Shown piece by piece: positions 7,938-17,153 of a stretch of 64,000 bases of DNA. The position numbers and the translations under genes are program-made. The first letter of the stretch is position 1. Every line of letters starts with the position of its first letter. The notes below the pieces were generated by a model. It searched no databases. It was given only the letters and a program-made list of their open reading frames with translations, and was not told the origin of the DNA. Origin of the DNA: Bacillota bacterium (lineage in GTDB: Bacteria > Bacillota > Sulfobacillia > Sulfobacillales > Sulfobacillaceae). The stretch spans positions 1 to 64,000 of the forward strand of contig JAIMBD010000005.1 in NCBI GenBank assembly GCA_023511625.1, in the 5' to 3' direction.

Positions 7938-9914
7938 ATGCGCTGGCGGATGCGTAGACCGGTTGCAGTGGGCGCTGCGCTCACGGCCTTGGCCCTGGCG
8001 GCAGCGGGCTGCGGTGCGCCGGCGGCGCGGCCGGTCCTAAGCGCCCCGCCGGTGCCGGTGGCGGTCGAGCGCGTGAGCCTGGCGCCGCTGCCGAACGGCA
8101 CCGTGTATCTCGGGACCATCACCCCCTACGTCGAGACCAACATCTCCCCCGCCATCTCGGGGGTCTTGGCGTCGGTCAACGTCCGCCCCGGCGATCGGGT
8201 GACGGCCGGCGAGGTGTTGGCCACCCTCAACGACTCGCTCTTGACTCCGCAGCTGGCCCAGGCCGAGGCCAATCTGCAAAAGGCCACCGAGCCGCCTACG
8301 CCGGCCACCGTGGCGGTGAGCCAAGACGCCGTGGCCAAGGCCGAGGCGGCCTTGCAGGGCGCCGAGCAGCAGCTCGCCGATGCCAAGGCGCTCTACAACG
8401 ATCGCACTCAGGCCGAGGCCCAACTCGTCAGCGCCCAAAATCAGGTCGCCCAGGCCAAGGCCAACCTGACTGCGGCCCAGGTGAACCTTCAAAAAGCCCA
8501 GTTGCAAGAACAGGCGGCTTTGAACGGCGGCGGCACCCCGCAAGACCTGGCCTCGCTGCAGCAGATCGTGCAAGCCGACCAACAGCAGGTGCAGGCGGCG
8601 CAGCAGGCGCTCCAAGTGGCGGCCAACAACAAACAGGTCGCGGACCAGACCCTGGCCACGGCCGAGAACAGCTACGGCACCATCACGGCGCAAGAGGTGG
8701 AACAGGCCTACCAGAACTACCTCTCGGAGCTGGCGGCCTTTGACAGCTGGCAACAAGAGCATGGGTCGCCGGCTGGGCCCACCAACGACAATCCCTATCA
8801 GAACGCCGTGAACGCCGATCAGTCCATCTACCAGGGGCTTTACACCGGCTATCAGGCCTTGCAGCAGGCGCAGCAGCAGGACGACCAGGCGCAGACGGCC
8901 TACGCGCAGGCCCAGACGGCCCTGGCCAACGCCCAGTCGGCGCTGGCCCAAGCCCAAAAGAACCTGGCCGACGCCGAGCCCAGCGGCAACACCAACGCCG
9001 CCCAGCAGGCGCAGCTGACGGTGGCCGCGGCCCAGGCGGCGCTTGAGCAGGCCCAGGCGCAGTACCAGGGAGCCGAGGCCTCGCTCAAGGTGGCCGAGGC
9101 CGAGTACAACGACCGCCTGCAGGCCCAGCAGAGCCTGGATGCGGCGGAGAACGCGGTGCAGCAGGACCAAGCGGCGCTGCAGCAGGCGGAAGCGTCGTAC
9201 CAACAAACGGTGCAACCGCCGGATCCGGCTACCGTCGCCGCCGCGCGCGCGGGGGTGGAACTCGTCCAGGCCCAGATCCAGGACGGCAACATCCTCTCCC
9301 CCATCACTGGGGTGGTGCAGCAGGTCACGGCCCAGGTGGGACAGGCCGTGGGGCCGAGTGCGGGCTTCATCACCATTGCGGCGACGTCACCGGTCATGGC
9401 CACCGTCAACGTCCCGGCCTTTGACATCGGCCATGTCCACGTGGGTCAGGCGATGGCAGTGACCCTGCCCGCGCTGGGGGTGACGGCCATGGGGCACGTC
9501 CTCGACATCCAGCCTGAGCTCAGCGCCTCCACCGACGCCTACCCCGTCGACGTGGTGCTGGACCGGCCGCCGCAAGGGGTGTTGCCGGGCATGCAGGTGG
9601 AGGCCCAGGCGGCGGGGCAGTCCGGTGAGAAGGCCATCATGGTGCCCGCCGACGCGGTGTTGAGCCTGCAGGGCGGGGCCTATGAAGTCTTCCTCGACCA
9701 GAACGGGGTGGCGAAGAATGTCATCGTGCAGGTGGGGCTCATGACCACCACCGAGTACCAGATCACCCAGGGGCTCAAGGTCGGCGAGCTCTTGGTGGTC
9801 CAGGGCCAGAACCTCCTCTCGCCCGGCGACCACCTGGAGGTGGTGTCGGGGCCCGGGGCGCGACCGCCGTCGGCTGCCCCCTTTTCGCGTGCCCCCGGGA
9901 AGAGGACGACGTAA
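7938..9914 (+). CDS. Lipoprotein periplasmic adaptor of an RND pump
   Basis: This 658-residue HlyD/AcrA-type membrane-fusion protein is anchored as a lipoprotein: a signal peptide ends in LALAAAGC, with Cys near residue 24. A lipoyl half (SVNVRPGDRVTAGEVLATL), a long Q/A-rich coiled-coil hairpin (about residues 110-430), the second lipoyl half (NILSPITGVVQQV) and a barrel follow. ATG 7938 is preceded by GGAAAGGAG. It lies directly before the RND pump (the stop TAA touches the pump ATG). In a single-membrane cell such adaptors would sit outside the cytoplasmic membrane. It is a paralogue of the adaptors at 3488 and 27581, and the hairpin is far longer than in AcrA. Confidence 0.88.
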   Translation: MRWRMRRPVAVGAALTALALAAAGCGAPAARPVLSAPPVPVAVERVSLAPLPNGTVYLGTITPYVETNISPAISGVLASVNVRPGDRVTAGEVLATLNDSLLTPQLAQAEANLQKATEPPTPATVAVSQDAVAKAEAALQGAEQQLADAKALYNDRTQAEAQLVSAQNQVAQAKANLTAAQVNLQKAQLQEQAALNGGGTPQDLASLQQIVQADQQQVQAAQQALQVAANNKQVADQTLATAENSYGTITAQEVEQAYQNYLSELAAFDSWQQEHGSPAGPTNDNPYQNAVNADQSIYQGLYTGYQALQQAQQQDDQAQTAYAQAQTALANAQSALAQAQKNLADAEPSGNTNAAQQAQLTVAAAQAALEQAQAQYQGAEASLKVAEAEYNDRLQAQQSLDAAENAVQQDQAALQQAEASYQQTVQPPDPATVAAARAGVELVQAQIQDGNILSPITGVVQQVTAQVGQAVGPSAGFITIAATSPVMATVNVPAFDIGHVHVGQAMAVTLPALGVTAMGHVLDIQPELSASTDAYPVDVVLDRPPQGVLPGMQVEAQAAGQSGEKAIMVPADAVLSLQGGAYEVFLDQNGVAKNVIVQVGLMTTTEYQITQGLKVGELLVVQGQNLLSPGDHLEVVSGPGARPPSAAPFSRAPGKRTT

Positions 9915-12900
9915 ATGAACCTCACAGAACTTTCCATCCGCCGTCCGGTGACCATCACCATGCTGATGATCGCCCTGGTCCTCATCGGGGTGCTGGCGTT
10001 GACTCAGCTGCCGGAAGAGCTCTTTCCTAACCTGAGCCTGCCGGTGGCGGCCGTTCACACCTCCTGGCCCGGGGCCTCGCCGACCCAGATGGAGCAGCAG
10101 GTGACGGCTCCCATCGAGCAGATCTTGCAGGAACTTCCGGGCGTGGCGCAGATCACCTCCACCTCCTCGGCGGGCCAGAGCTCGGTGATCGTCCTGTTCT
10201 CCTTCGGCGTGAATCTGAGTGACGAGGTCAACCAGATGCGCAGCCTGGTCAACCAGGTGGAACGTACCCTGCCGAACGGGGTCCAGGCGCCGGTGGTCGA
10301 GCAGTTCAATCCGAGCGAGCTGCCCATCCTCACGGTGGAGCTGTACGGCCACGTCCCCTTGGGCACCTTGAGCGCCATCGCCAACAACCTGGTGGCGCCG
10401 CCGCTCGAGGAGGCCAACGGAGTCGGCCAGGTCAACGTCACCGGCGCCCTCCAGCAGCAGGTGACGGTGACGGTGAATCCTCACCGCTTGGCGCTCTACC
10501 ACCTCTCCATCACCCAGGTCACCCAGGCCTTGCAACAAGCCAACGTGGCCGGAAACGCCGGGCCCATCAACCGGGGCACCCAGCAGATTCCGCTCTACGT
10601 CACCGGCCAGGTCACGGCGCCGCAGGAGCTGGAGGCCATCCCCATCCCCGGAACCAGCGGGCTGACCTTGGGCGACGTGGCCACAGCCCAGATGGGCTAC
10701 GCCACCCCGACTATCCTCGACCAGTACAACGGCCAGCCGGCGGTCCAGCTGACGGTGGTGGAGGCGAGCGGGGCCAACACCGTGGACGTGGCGTCGGCGG
10801 TGGAGCAAGCCATGGAGCGCGTCTCCCACGGCCTTCCCGCCGGCGTGCACTGGGCCATCATCAACAACCAGGCCACGACCATCCTCGACACCATTCACAC
10901 CGTGGCCCAACACACCCTGTTGGGGTTCATCATCGGGGTCCTGGTCATCCTCGGCATCCTGCGCAGCCTGCGCACCACCATGGTCATCGCCGTGGCCATC
11001 CCCATCGCCTTTCTCAGCACCTTCATCCTGCTCTGGGCGGCGGGGCTGTCGTTAAACTCGCTGACGTTGGGGAGTCTTGCGGTGGGCTTAGGCTCGCTGG
11101 TCGACTTCTCGGTGGTGGTGCTGGAGAGCATCTTCCGGGCCCGCATGCGAGGGCTTGACCCGATGACGGCCGCCCGCGACGGCACCCGCGAGGTGCAACT
11201 GGCGGTCTACACGGCGGCGCTCGCGCAGATCTGCGTCTTTCTGCCCGCCGTCTTCACTCCGGGCCTGGCCGGCCAGTTCTTCATGCCCATCGGCCTTTCC
11301 GTCTCCTTCTCCCACATCGCCGCGCTGTTTGTGGCGGTGACCTTCACCCCCATGTTGGCCTCGCGCCTTCTGCGGGGGCGAGAGTTTGAAGGGGAGGAGC
11401 CGGTGCCGGGGATCACCGCCCCGTTTCGGCGCTGGGCGCCGTTTGACTGGTTCGGGCGGGGTATGTACGAGCTCAACCGCGGCTACCGGCGCGTTTTGGC
11501 CTGGGCTTTGGGTCACCGCGGCTGGGTGGTGCTCTTGGCGGCGGTGATGTTCTTCGGCAGCGTGGTGTTGGTGCCGCGCATCGGCTTTGAGCTCGTGCCG
11601 GCGGTGGGCAATGGGGAGATCACGGTCTCGGCCACGCTACCCCCGGGCACGAGCCTTGCCACTGCCAACCAGTTCACCAATCGGGTGGTGGTGTTGATGC
11701 ACCAGCACCTGCCGGGCTTGGTGGCTGTCGCGGCCCAGACCGGAGGGTCGGGGCCCGCCAACCAAGGGGCGAGCAACGTGGTCACGGTGACGGCGCAGCT
11801 CAAAAACACCCACGCCGCGGCGCTCTTCGCCCTGGCCTTCCAATTCGGGCGCTACCTCTCCAACATCCCCGGGGCCCAGATCTCGGTGGTCCCCGGCAAC
11901 GCCGTGAACGGTCCGGCCGCGGGCCAGGTGTCGATTGCCATCAGCGGCCCCGACCTCAACACCTTGACGCTCTTGAGCGAAGAGGTGGCGGCAGTGATGG
12001 AGCACACGCCCGGGCTACAGTATGTCAGCAACAGTCTCGTGAGCGGCACGCCGCAGTACCAGCTCACCTTGGATCCGCAAGAGCTTGCGGCCTATGGGTT
12101 AAACGCCAGCCAGGTGTTGAACACGCTGGCTACGGCCATGCAGGGCGAGCAGGCGGCCACTTTCTATCAAGGCGACCAGACCTATCCCATCGTGGTCCAG
12201 CTGCCCCAGAACTTCTCTGAAGACATCCAGAACCTAAGCCAAATGACGGTCACCAATGCCCAAGGGCAACAGATCCCGGTCCTGCAGCTGGGTCAGCTGT
12301 CGTTGAGCCAAGAGCCGCCGGTCATCACCCACATCAACGGGCTTCGCACCGTCACGGTGACGGCGGAGGTCTTCGGCACCTCGCCCGGCCAGGCCCAGGA
12401 GGCAGTGCTGGCCGCCATCCACCACCTCCGCATCCCGGCCGGCTACTTCGTCTCCACGGGCGCGGCGCGGGGACTCGGCTTGGTCCAGACCCTGCTTGAG
12501 CTCGCCTTCGCCTTGGTTCTGTCGGTGGTGCTGGTCTACATGGTGATGGCGAGCCTCTTCGAGTCGCTTCTGACGCCGTTCGTCATCATGTTCTCGCTGC
12601 CGCCGACCTTCGTGGGGGCCGCGTGGGGACTCTTTCTCACCCATCGCACGCTCAACATCGACTCCCTCATCGGCGTCATCATGCTGATTGGGCTCGTCAC
12701 CAACAACGCCATCGTGCTGGTCGACTACACCAATCAGCTGCGCGCGCGGGGGCTGTCGCTGCCGGAGGCGCTTCTGACGGCGGGGCCGATTCGTCTTCGC
12801 CCGATTCTCATGACCACCATGACCACCGTCCTGGCCATGTTGCCCCTGGCCATCGGGGGCGGAACCGGCGAGTCCACCTTGGCCTCGATGGCCACCGTCA

Positions 12901-13046
12901 TCACCTTCGGGCTCTCCTTATCGATGCTGGTGAGCCTGGTGCTGGTCCCGGTGATGTACGTGAGCCTCGACCGCGAGACCCGCGGATGGCGCCGGGCGCT
13001 CTTTCGGGCGCGCCCCCAAGGGGCACCCAAGGCACCGCCGGCGTAA
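9915..13046 (+). CDS. RND (HAE1/AcrB-like) efflux pump
   Basis: A 1043-residue RND transporter with the normal family length and two repeats of one helix, a large porter loop and five or more helices. The start (LSIRRPVTITMLMIALVLIG) and the C-terminal GGTGESTLASMATVITFG region are typical. The closest style is the Gram-positive SwrC/HAE1 group. Oddities lie in the proton relay: in TM4 the usual LVDDAIVV is LVDFSVVV (D397 kept, second Asp replaced by F398), and in TM10 the lysine of AKNAI is asparagine (TNNAI, N930). The family normally exports amphiphilic drugs or lipids using proton motive force. It is co-transcribed with the lipoprotein adaptor; no outer-membrane channel gene is present. 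Confidence 0.92.
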   Translation: MNLTELSIRRPVTITMLMIALVLIGVLALTQLPEELFPNLSLPVAAVHTSWPGASPTQMEQQVTAPIEQILQELPGVAQITSTSSAGQSSVIVLFSFGVNLSDEVNQMRSLVNQVERTLPNGVQAPVVEQFNPSELPILTVELYGHVPLGTLSAIANNLVAPPLEEANGVGQVNVTGALQQQVTVTVNPHRLALYHLSITQVTQALQQANVAGNAGPINRGTQQIPLYVTGQVTAPQELEAIPIPGTSGLTLGDVATAQMGYATPTILDQYNGQPAVQLTVVEASGANTVDVASAVEQAMERVSHGLPAGVHWAIINNQATTILDTIHTVAQHTLLGFIIGVLVILGILRSLRTTMVIAVAIPIAFLSTFILLWAAGLSLNSLTLGSLAVGLGSLVDFSVVVLESIFRARMRGLDPMTAARDGTREVQLAVYTAALAQICVFLPAVFTPGLAGQFFMPIGLSVSFSHIAALFVAVTFTPMLASRLLRGREFEGEEPVPGITAPFRRWAPFDWFGRGMYELNRGYRRVLAWALGHRGWVVLLAAVMFFGSVVLVPRIGFELVPAVGNGEITVSATLPPGTSLATANQFTNRVVVLMHQHLPGLVAVAAQTGGSGPANQGASNVVTVTAQLKNTHAAALFALAFQFGRYLSNIPGAQISVVPGNAVNGPAAGQVSIAISGPDLNTLTLLSEEVAAVMEHTPGLQYVSNSLVSGTPQYQLTLDPQELAAYGLNASQVLNTLATAMQGEQAATFYQGDQTYPIVVQLPQNFSEDIQNLSQMTVTNAQGQQIPVLQLGQLSLSQEPPVITHINGLRTVTVTAEVFGTSPGQAQEAVLAAIHHLRIPAGYFVSTGAARGLGLVQTLLELAFALVLSVVLVYMVMASLFESLLTPFVIMFSLPPTFVGAAWGLFLTHRTLNIDSLIGVIMLIGLVTNNAIVLVDYTNQLRARGLSLPEALLTAGPIRLRPILMTTMTTVLAMLPLAIGGGTGESTLASMATVITFGLSLSMLVSLVLVPVMYVSLDRETRGWRRALFRARPQGAPKAPPA

Positions 13047-13055
13047 CCTGCAAGA

Positions 13056-13093
13056 GGCGTTGCCCCTCTCCCCCGATGGGGTGGGGCAACGCC
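13056..13093 (+). terminator. Hairpin after the RND operon
   Basis: A perfect 11-bp stem (GGCGTTGCCCC at 13056-13066 with GGGGCAACGCC at 13083-13093) has an inner CCCC/GGGG pair. The downstream bases GTTCTGCT are only weakly T-rich, so termination is likely but not certain. Confidence 0.65.
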
Positions 13094-14104
13094 GTTCTGC
13101 TCCGGCCGGCATGCAGGGCGCAGCGAAGCCTCCGTCGGGTGAGCGATGTCCGGCGCCTCGAAAGCCGTTGGAAGGGGCATCGGGTCCTTCAGATGGTGGA
13201 CCAGCTGCTCCCTCCAGCTGCCGCCCGGCAGCCCGTGGCCGGCAAGAACTCCTCTCTGGACAAGTCCTGCGAGCCGCCGATCGCACAGATGATGTCCCCC
13301 GCTTTGGGGTTTCCGACCCCCTATGGTCATTCCCGAGGTGCCGACGCCGGGCTTTGACCGCAGAAGGGGCGAGGGCGGCGCTGAAAAGACGCTGCGCCGT
13401 TGGCTTGAGCGCCTTCGGTGGTTGCCAACCCTTCGGGGGCTTACCCTAAAAAGCGGGGTCATCGGATGGCACGAGCGGTGCCGGCTCCCGTTCGGCGGCC
13501 CCAAGTGGTCCGGATCCCGGTGCCGGTCCGGGCGATTGCCCGTTTTGGGCGGCAAGCGGTGTCGTTGGCTGCTTGCGGGTGTTTTCCACAACTTCTCTCC
13601 ATCTTATCATCTTCATCATCGTCTTCCTCGCCATCCTCCGCTCCCTCTTCCGGTCCACGGGGCAACCCGGGTTGGACCTCAAGCCGCTTTGTCTTACAAG
13701 CGCCGGCGTGGCCAAGGTTGCCTTGCGTCAGGGAGGGGACGTTCGCACCGGGGACTTTCCTAGCGGATCTGTCTTGCCGGTCGATGGCCAAGGTCCGAGC
13801 ACCGACTCGAAAAAACTGAGCGACCATCGCCGGATGGGCCCGGGGCCAAAACCTTGGACTCCTTGCGTGGGCTGGGCTTGTTCCGAGCGGAGGTCTTGCA
13901 CGACGCGATGTCGTATCCGACCAGCCAAAACGCGCCCATGCCGCCGGAGGCGCCACCGAGCGGGGCGCCGACGGTGCTCTTCCCATCTGCCCCGCGGCGA
14001 TGGGCCCGTTTTTGCGCAAGGAAAGTGCACCCGATGTCGTTCCACATCTTTTCCGCAACATCGGACGGTCGGCTGGTCGTAGTCGGTGGCAGGGAGGTCC
14101 CCGC
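13094..14104. other. About 1 kb with no gene supported
   Basis: Open frames exist on both strands, but none has a ribosome binding site, a recognisable domain or plausible amino-acid content. A purine-rich stretch on the minus strand (GATGATGAAGATGATAAGATGG, around 13600) stands out. The region may contain decayed coding sequence that I could not identify. Confidence 0.5.
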
Positions 14105-14133
14105 TTTACGGTCGCCCGGCGACCTATTACAAT
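14105..14133 (+). promoter_or_regulatory. Possible promoter of the MFS gene
   Basis: TTTACG at 14105-14110, a 17-bp spacer and TACAAT at 14128-14133. It is followed by an AT-rich stretch (CAAATGATTGATTTGGTTAACC) before the start codon at 14176, the only such AT-rich patch nearby. Confidence 0.45.
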
Positions 14134-14175
14134 GCAAATGATTGATTTGGTTAACCATGGGCGGAGGTGCAGGCG

Positions 14176-15402
14176 ATGGGGCTATATCCCGACCCGGTGG
14201 TTCGCCGACTGCAGTGGGCTCGGTGGATCCGCAGCGTGGCCCAGGGCATCGGTGTCGTGGACGTCGCGCTGTATTTAAACGCCCTGCACTGGTCGGCGGT
14301 GGCCATCGGTGGAGTGCTGGCCGCCAGTGCCGTGATGGGCGCCGTCCTGATTGCGGCAGTGGGGCCTCTGAGCGACCGCTTTGGCCGTCGGCCCTTCCTC
14401 CTCGCCTATGACGGGCTGGTCGTGGCCGGCATCTTCGCCCTTTTGGCCTTTCCGGTGCCGCCGGTCATCACTGCCGCCTTGGTGGTGACGGGACTCGGAC
14501 GCGGGCAAAACGGTTCCGCGGGGCCGTTTACCCCCGCCGAGCAGGCTTGGATGGCCAGCCGGGTGCCGGGCCGGGAGCGGGGCATGGTCTTCAGCGCCAA
14601 CAATGCCGTGGCCTTCTTTGGCATGGGGGTGGGGGCCATTTTGGCCGGGGCTCCCCACTGGTGGGCCGCCCGCCTTGCGGGCCCCGAGCGGTTTTTGCCC
14701 GTCTTTGCCTTGGTGGGCCTGTGCTCGTTGGTGGTCTGGATCATCTTGTGGGCCACGCCAGAAGTACGCGTGACCCGTCGTCCCCAGGCCGCCGAGGGGG
14801 TGCGGCGGGAAGAGAATCGCCGACTCGGGCGCCTTGCCTTGACCACGGGGCTCAACGGTTTCGCGCAAGGGTTTACCGGGCCCCTCATCAGCTACTGGTT
14901 TGCCACTCGCTACCACGCGTCTACGGCGGCAGTGGGGCTGACGCTTGCGGCCTCGTTCTTCGCCACCGGGCTGGCGGCCTTCGGGGCGGGGCGGTTGACG
15001 GGGCGGTTTGGCTCCGTGCGGGTGGTGGCGGTGCTCCAGGCGGCGAGCGGGCTTCTGGTGGTGCTCTTGCCCTGGATGCCCACCTTGGCCGCGGCGGCCG
15101 CCTTGAACGCCGTCCGGGCGGCCTTAGTCCGGGGCGGACAGGGGGCGCGGGCAGCTGTGAGCACGAGCCTGACCCGCGACGAGCGGCGGGGATTGGCCTT
15201 GAGCGTCAATGCCCTCGCCTTCCGCACTAGTTCAGCGGCTGGCCCTCCTATTGCCGGCGCCTTGTGGGAAGCGGGGTGGGCCGAGGCGCCGTTTGCGGTG
15301 ACGGCGGTCCTCCAGTTGGCGGGAGCCTGGCTGTACTGGCGATGGTTTCGCCAACAAGAACCCCGAGCGGCCCAACCTCTCGAGGAAGTGCCCTCGTCTT
15401 GA
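14176..15402 (+). CDS. Major facilitator superfamily transporter
   Basis: A 408-residue protein with about 12 predicted membrane helices. The MFS motif A, PLSDRFGRRPFLLAYDG, lies between helices 2 and 3 near residue 65. ATG 14176 was chosen because GGAGG lies 8 bases upstream. Two six-helix halves are separated by a basic loop near residue 200 (RVTRRPQAAEGVRREENRR). The length fits single-gene drug or solute exporters. The gene stands alone and its substrate is unknown. Confidence 0.88.
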   Translation: MGLYPDPVVRRLQWARWIRSVAQGIGVVDVALYLNALHWSAVAIGGVLAASAVMGAVLIAAVGPLSDRFGRRPFLLAYDGLVVAGIFALLAFPVPPVITAALVVTGLGRGQNGSAGPFTPAEQAWMASRVPGRERGMVFSANNAVAFFGMGVGAILAGAPHWWAARLAGPERFLPVFALVGLCSLVVWIILWATPEVRVTRRPQAAEGVRREENRRLGRLALTTGLNGFAQGFTGPLISYWFATRYHASTAAVGLTLAASFFATGLAAFGAGRLTGRFGSVRVVAVLQAASGLLVVLLPWMPTLAAAAALNAVRAALVRGGQGARAAVSTSLTRDERRGLALSVNALAFRTSSAAGPPIAGALWEAGWAEAPFAVTAVLQLAGAWLYWRWFRQQEPRAAQPLEEVPSS

Positions 15403-15867
15403 TCATCCCGAAGGGCTTTGCAGCGAAAAGGATTCGCCCGCCGCGCCCCTGGGGCTTCCGCCGAGCGCGGCACGGGCGGCCTATCTGGGTGCGTGCTAAA
15501 CGGCCGCTCTCCGGTCTTAAGGCGCGGGGGCGTCCCGGTGCCAGGACGACACACCTCAGACCGGCGGGGATGGGGAAGGATCCCAAGCACCTTGTGCGAT
15601 GACGCCGCCGCGGATCCTTGCCCTGGGACGAGCCCACCCCAACGGGCCTTTCGGCCACGTCACGCCGCGATGCTCCCCCAAGACGGTCGGAAAAGCCGCT
15701 CGGGGGGGCTTTTGGCGGGAAAACCAGCCCCTTCCAAAACGCGGCCTTTGCCCCACGCCGGCGATGAAAAGGAAAGGGCCAAGGGGGGTGCCACCGGAAG
15801 ACTTGGGGCGGCCTTTTCTCCCGACCGCCCTCCGACGTGGCTCCGTGGGACTTTGACCCTCACGCCC
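15403..15867. other. Intergenic region with a possible bidirectional hairpin
   Basis: No gene is supported here. A hairpin at 15691-15713 (AAAAGCC/GGCTTTT, loop of nine) could terminate transcription from either convergent neighbour. Several smaller GC-rich inverted repeats are present. No riboswitch signature was recognised. Confidence 0.4.
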
Positions 15868-17076
15868 CTATGGCTGCGGCGACGCCGGCTGTGCCTCCTT
15901 CTCCAATTCTTGCGCCCACACCCCAAGGTCGTCCGCCAATCGTCCGGCTTGGTCGAGCCATGGCACCAATGTGTCGAACGCCTGGGGCGGATGGTCGAGC
16001 AGTGCGGCCGTGGCGCGGTGAAATGCCTGATGGCTTTGGTCGATGCGGGAGAACGCGGGCTCGCGCTGCCACGCGTCCCGTAGGGCATCGAGGCGACGGC
16101 CCAGGCGGCAGGCGTGGGGGTTGACGGCGGCCTCGCGGTCGATGGGGCCTTGGTCGAGGAGATGGCGGAACACCATAAACCGCCACAGCACGTGGTCTCC
16201 GACCCCAAGCCGGATGGTGAAGGCCACCGGCGGATCCGCCACCGCCGCGGCCGCCTGGCGCGTGTCGTTGATGGTATCGACCACCCTGGCCAAGAGCTTG
16301 GCCCCGTCTCGGAAGGTGTTGCGCTGCACTTCCATGAACTCGGCCAAATCGGCGAGCACCGTGGCGGCGCTGACCCAGGTCTCTTGGTGGGTGCGAAAGG
16401 TGGTCGCGAACTCCTCCAACGCGGCTTCGAGGGCGTCCATGGCCGCCTTGGCCTGGGGATCTGCCTCCGTGAACTGGTTTAAGCCCACCACGGCCGCCTG
16501 GGCTTGGTCGAGGGGCGCCCGCAACTGGTTGACCACCCCTTCGATGTCGGCGAGGGCGCTGCGGCTCCTCGAGGCGGCGTCTTGACTGCGCTGCGCCAGT
16601 TCCCGCACGGCATCGGCGACGACGGCAAACCCCCGTCCGGCGTCTCCCGCCCGCGCGGCCTCGATGGCTGCGTTGAGCGCTAAGAGGTTCGTTTGGTCCG
16701 AAACGGACTGCACGGTTTGGACCAGGGTGCCGACGTGCTTGACCTGGTCCAACAGCGCTTCTAAGGGACTTAAGAGGGCGGACAGGGCAGACCCCGCCGT
16801 CTCGGCGGCGGCGGCGCGCTGTGCCTGGAGCTTCTGCTCGGCCGCAAGGCGTCGGCGCCATTCGTCCAAGAGCTCCCGCATGCGCGCGGTCATCGTGGGA
16901 AGGTCCTGGGTCAGGAGCTGGTGCAGCGAGTTCCAGGCGTGGCGGTGCTGGGCCATGGTGCGCAAGTGGTCGTCAAGCTGCCAGCGGAAGCGGGCGAAGG
17001 CCTCGTAGGCGCCTACGGCGTCGATCAAGACGGCGTTCCAGCGCAAGGCCAGTTCAGGGGCAGCGGTCGATTCCAT
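15868..17076 (-). CDS. Cytoplasmic methyl-accepting-type receptor with C-terminal CZB zinc domain
   Basis: A 402-residue soluble chemoreceptor with no membrane helix. The MCP signalling hairpin tip ([28 protein letters not shown]; key residues [16 protein letters not shown]) lies near residues 120-150. The C-terminal 110 residues fit a chemoreceptor zinc-binding domain: a His in DHVLW, a Cys in HACRLGRRL and two His in SHQAFHRAT, the 3His/1Cys set that binds zinc in this family. ATG 17076 follows AAAGGAG. CZB domains are reported to sense zinc or hypochlorous acid and often regulate diguanylate cyclases; a GGDEF gene lies just upstream in the same direction, 77 bp away. The ligand is inferred from the family only. 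Confidence 0.88.
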   Translation of the reverse strand: MESTAAPELALRWNAVLIDAVGAYEAFARFRWQLDDHLRTMAQHRHAWNSLHQLLTQDLPTMTARMRELLDEWRRRLAAEQKLQAQRAAAAETAGSALSALLSPLEALLDQVKHVGTLVQTVQSVSDQTNLLALNAAIEAARAGDAGRGFAVVADAVRELAQRSQDAASRSRSALADIEGVVNQLRAPLDQAQAAVVGLNQFTEADPQAKAAMDALEAALEEFATTFRTHQETWVSAATVLADLAEFMEVQRNTFRDGAKLLARVVDTINDTRQAAAAVADPPVAFTIRLGVGDHVLWRFMVFRHLLDQGPIDREAAVNPHACRLGRRLDALRDAWQREPAFSRIDQSHQAFHRATAALLDHPPQAFDTLVPWLDQAGRLADDLGVWAQELEKEAQPASPQP

Positions 17077-17153
17077 GGATCACAAGACTCCTTTCTGGCA
17101 GGGGTCCGGATCTGCGTCAAAGCCGGGACAGCGGGGACATCAGCGGGCGCGGG

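Noticed and set aside
13323-14082. Several 100-170 codon open frames on both strands
   Set aside because: No ribosome binding site, serine/arginine-rich unnatural composition and no domain. They look like chance frames in GC-rich DNA.
15418-16083. Plus-strand frame running from the intergenic region into the CZB receptor gene
   Set aside because: It overlaps the well-supported minus-strand receptor in antisense, has no ribosome binding site and no recognisable domain.
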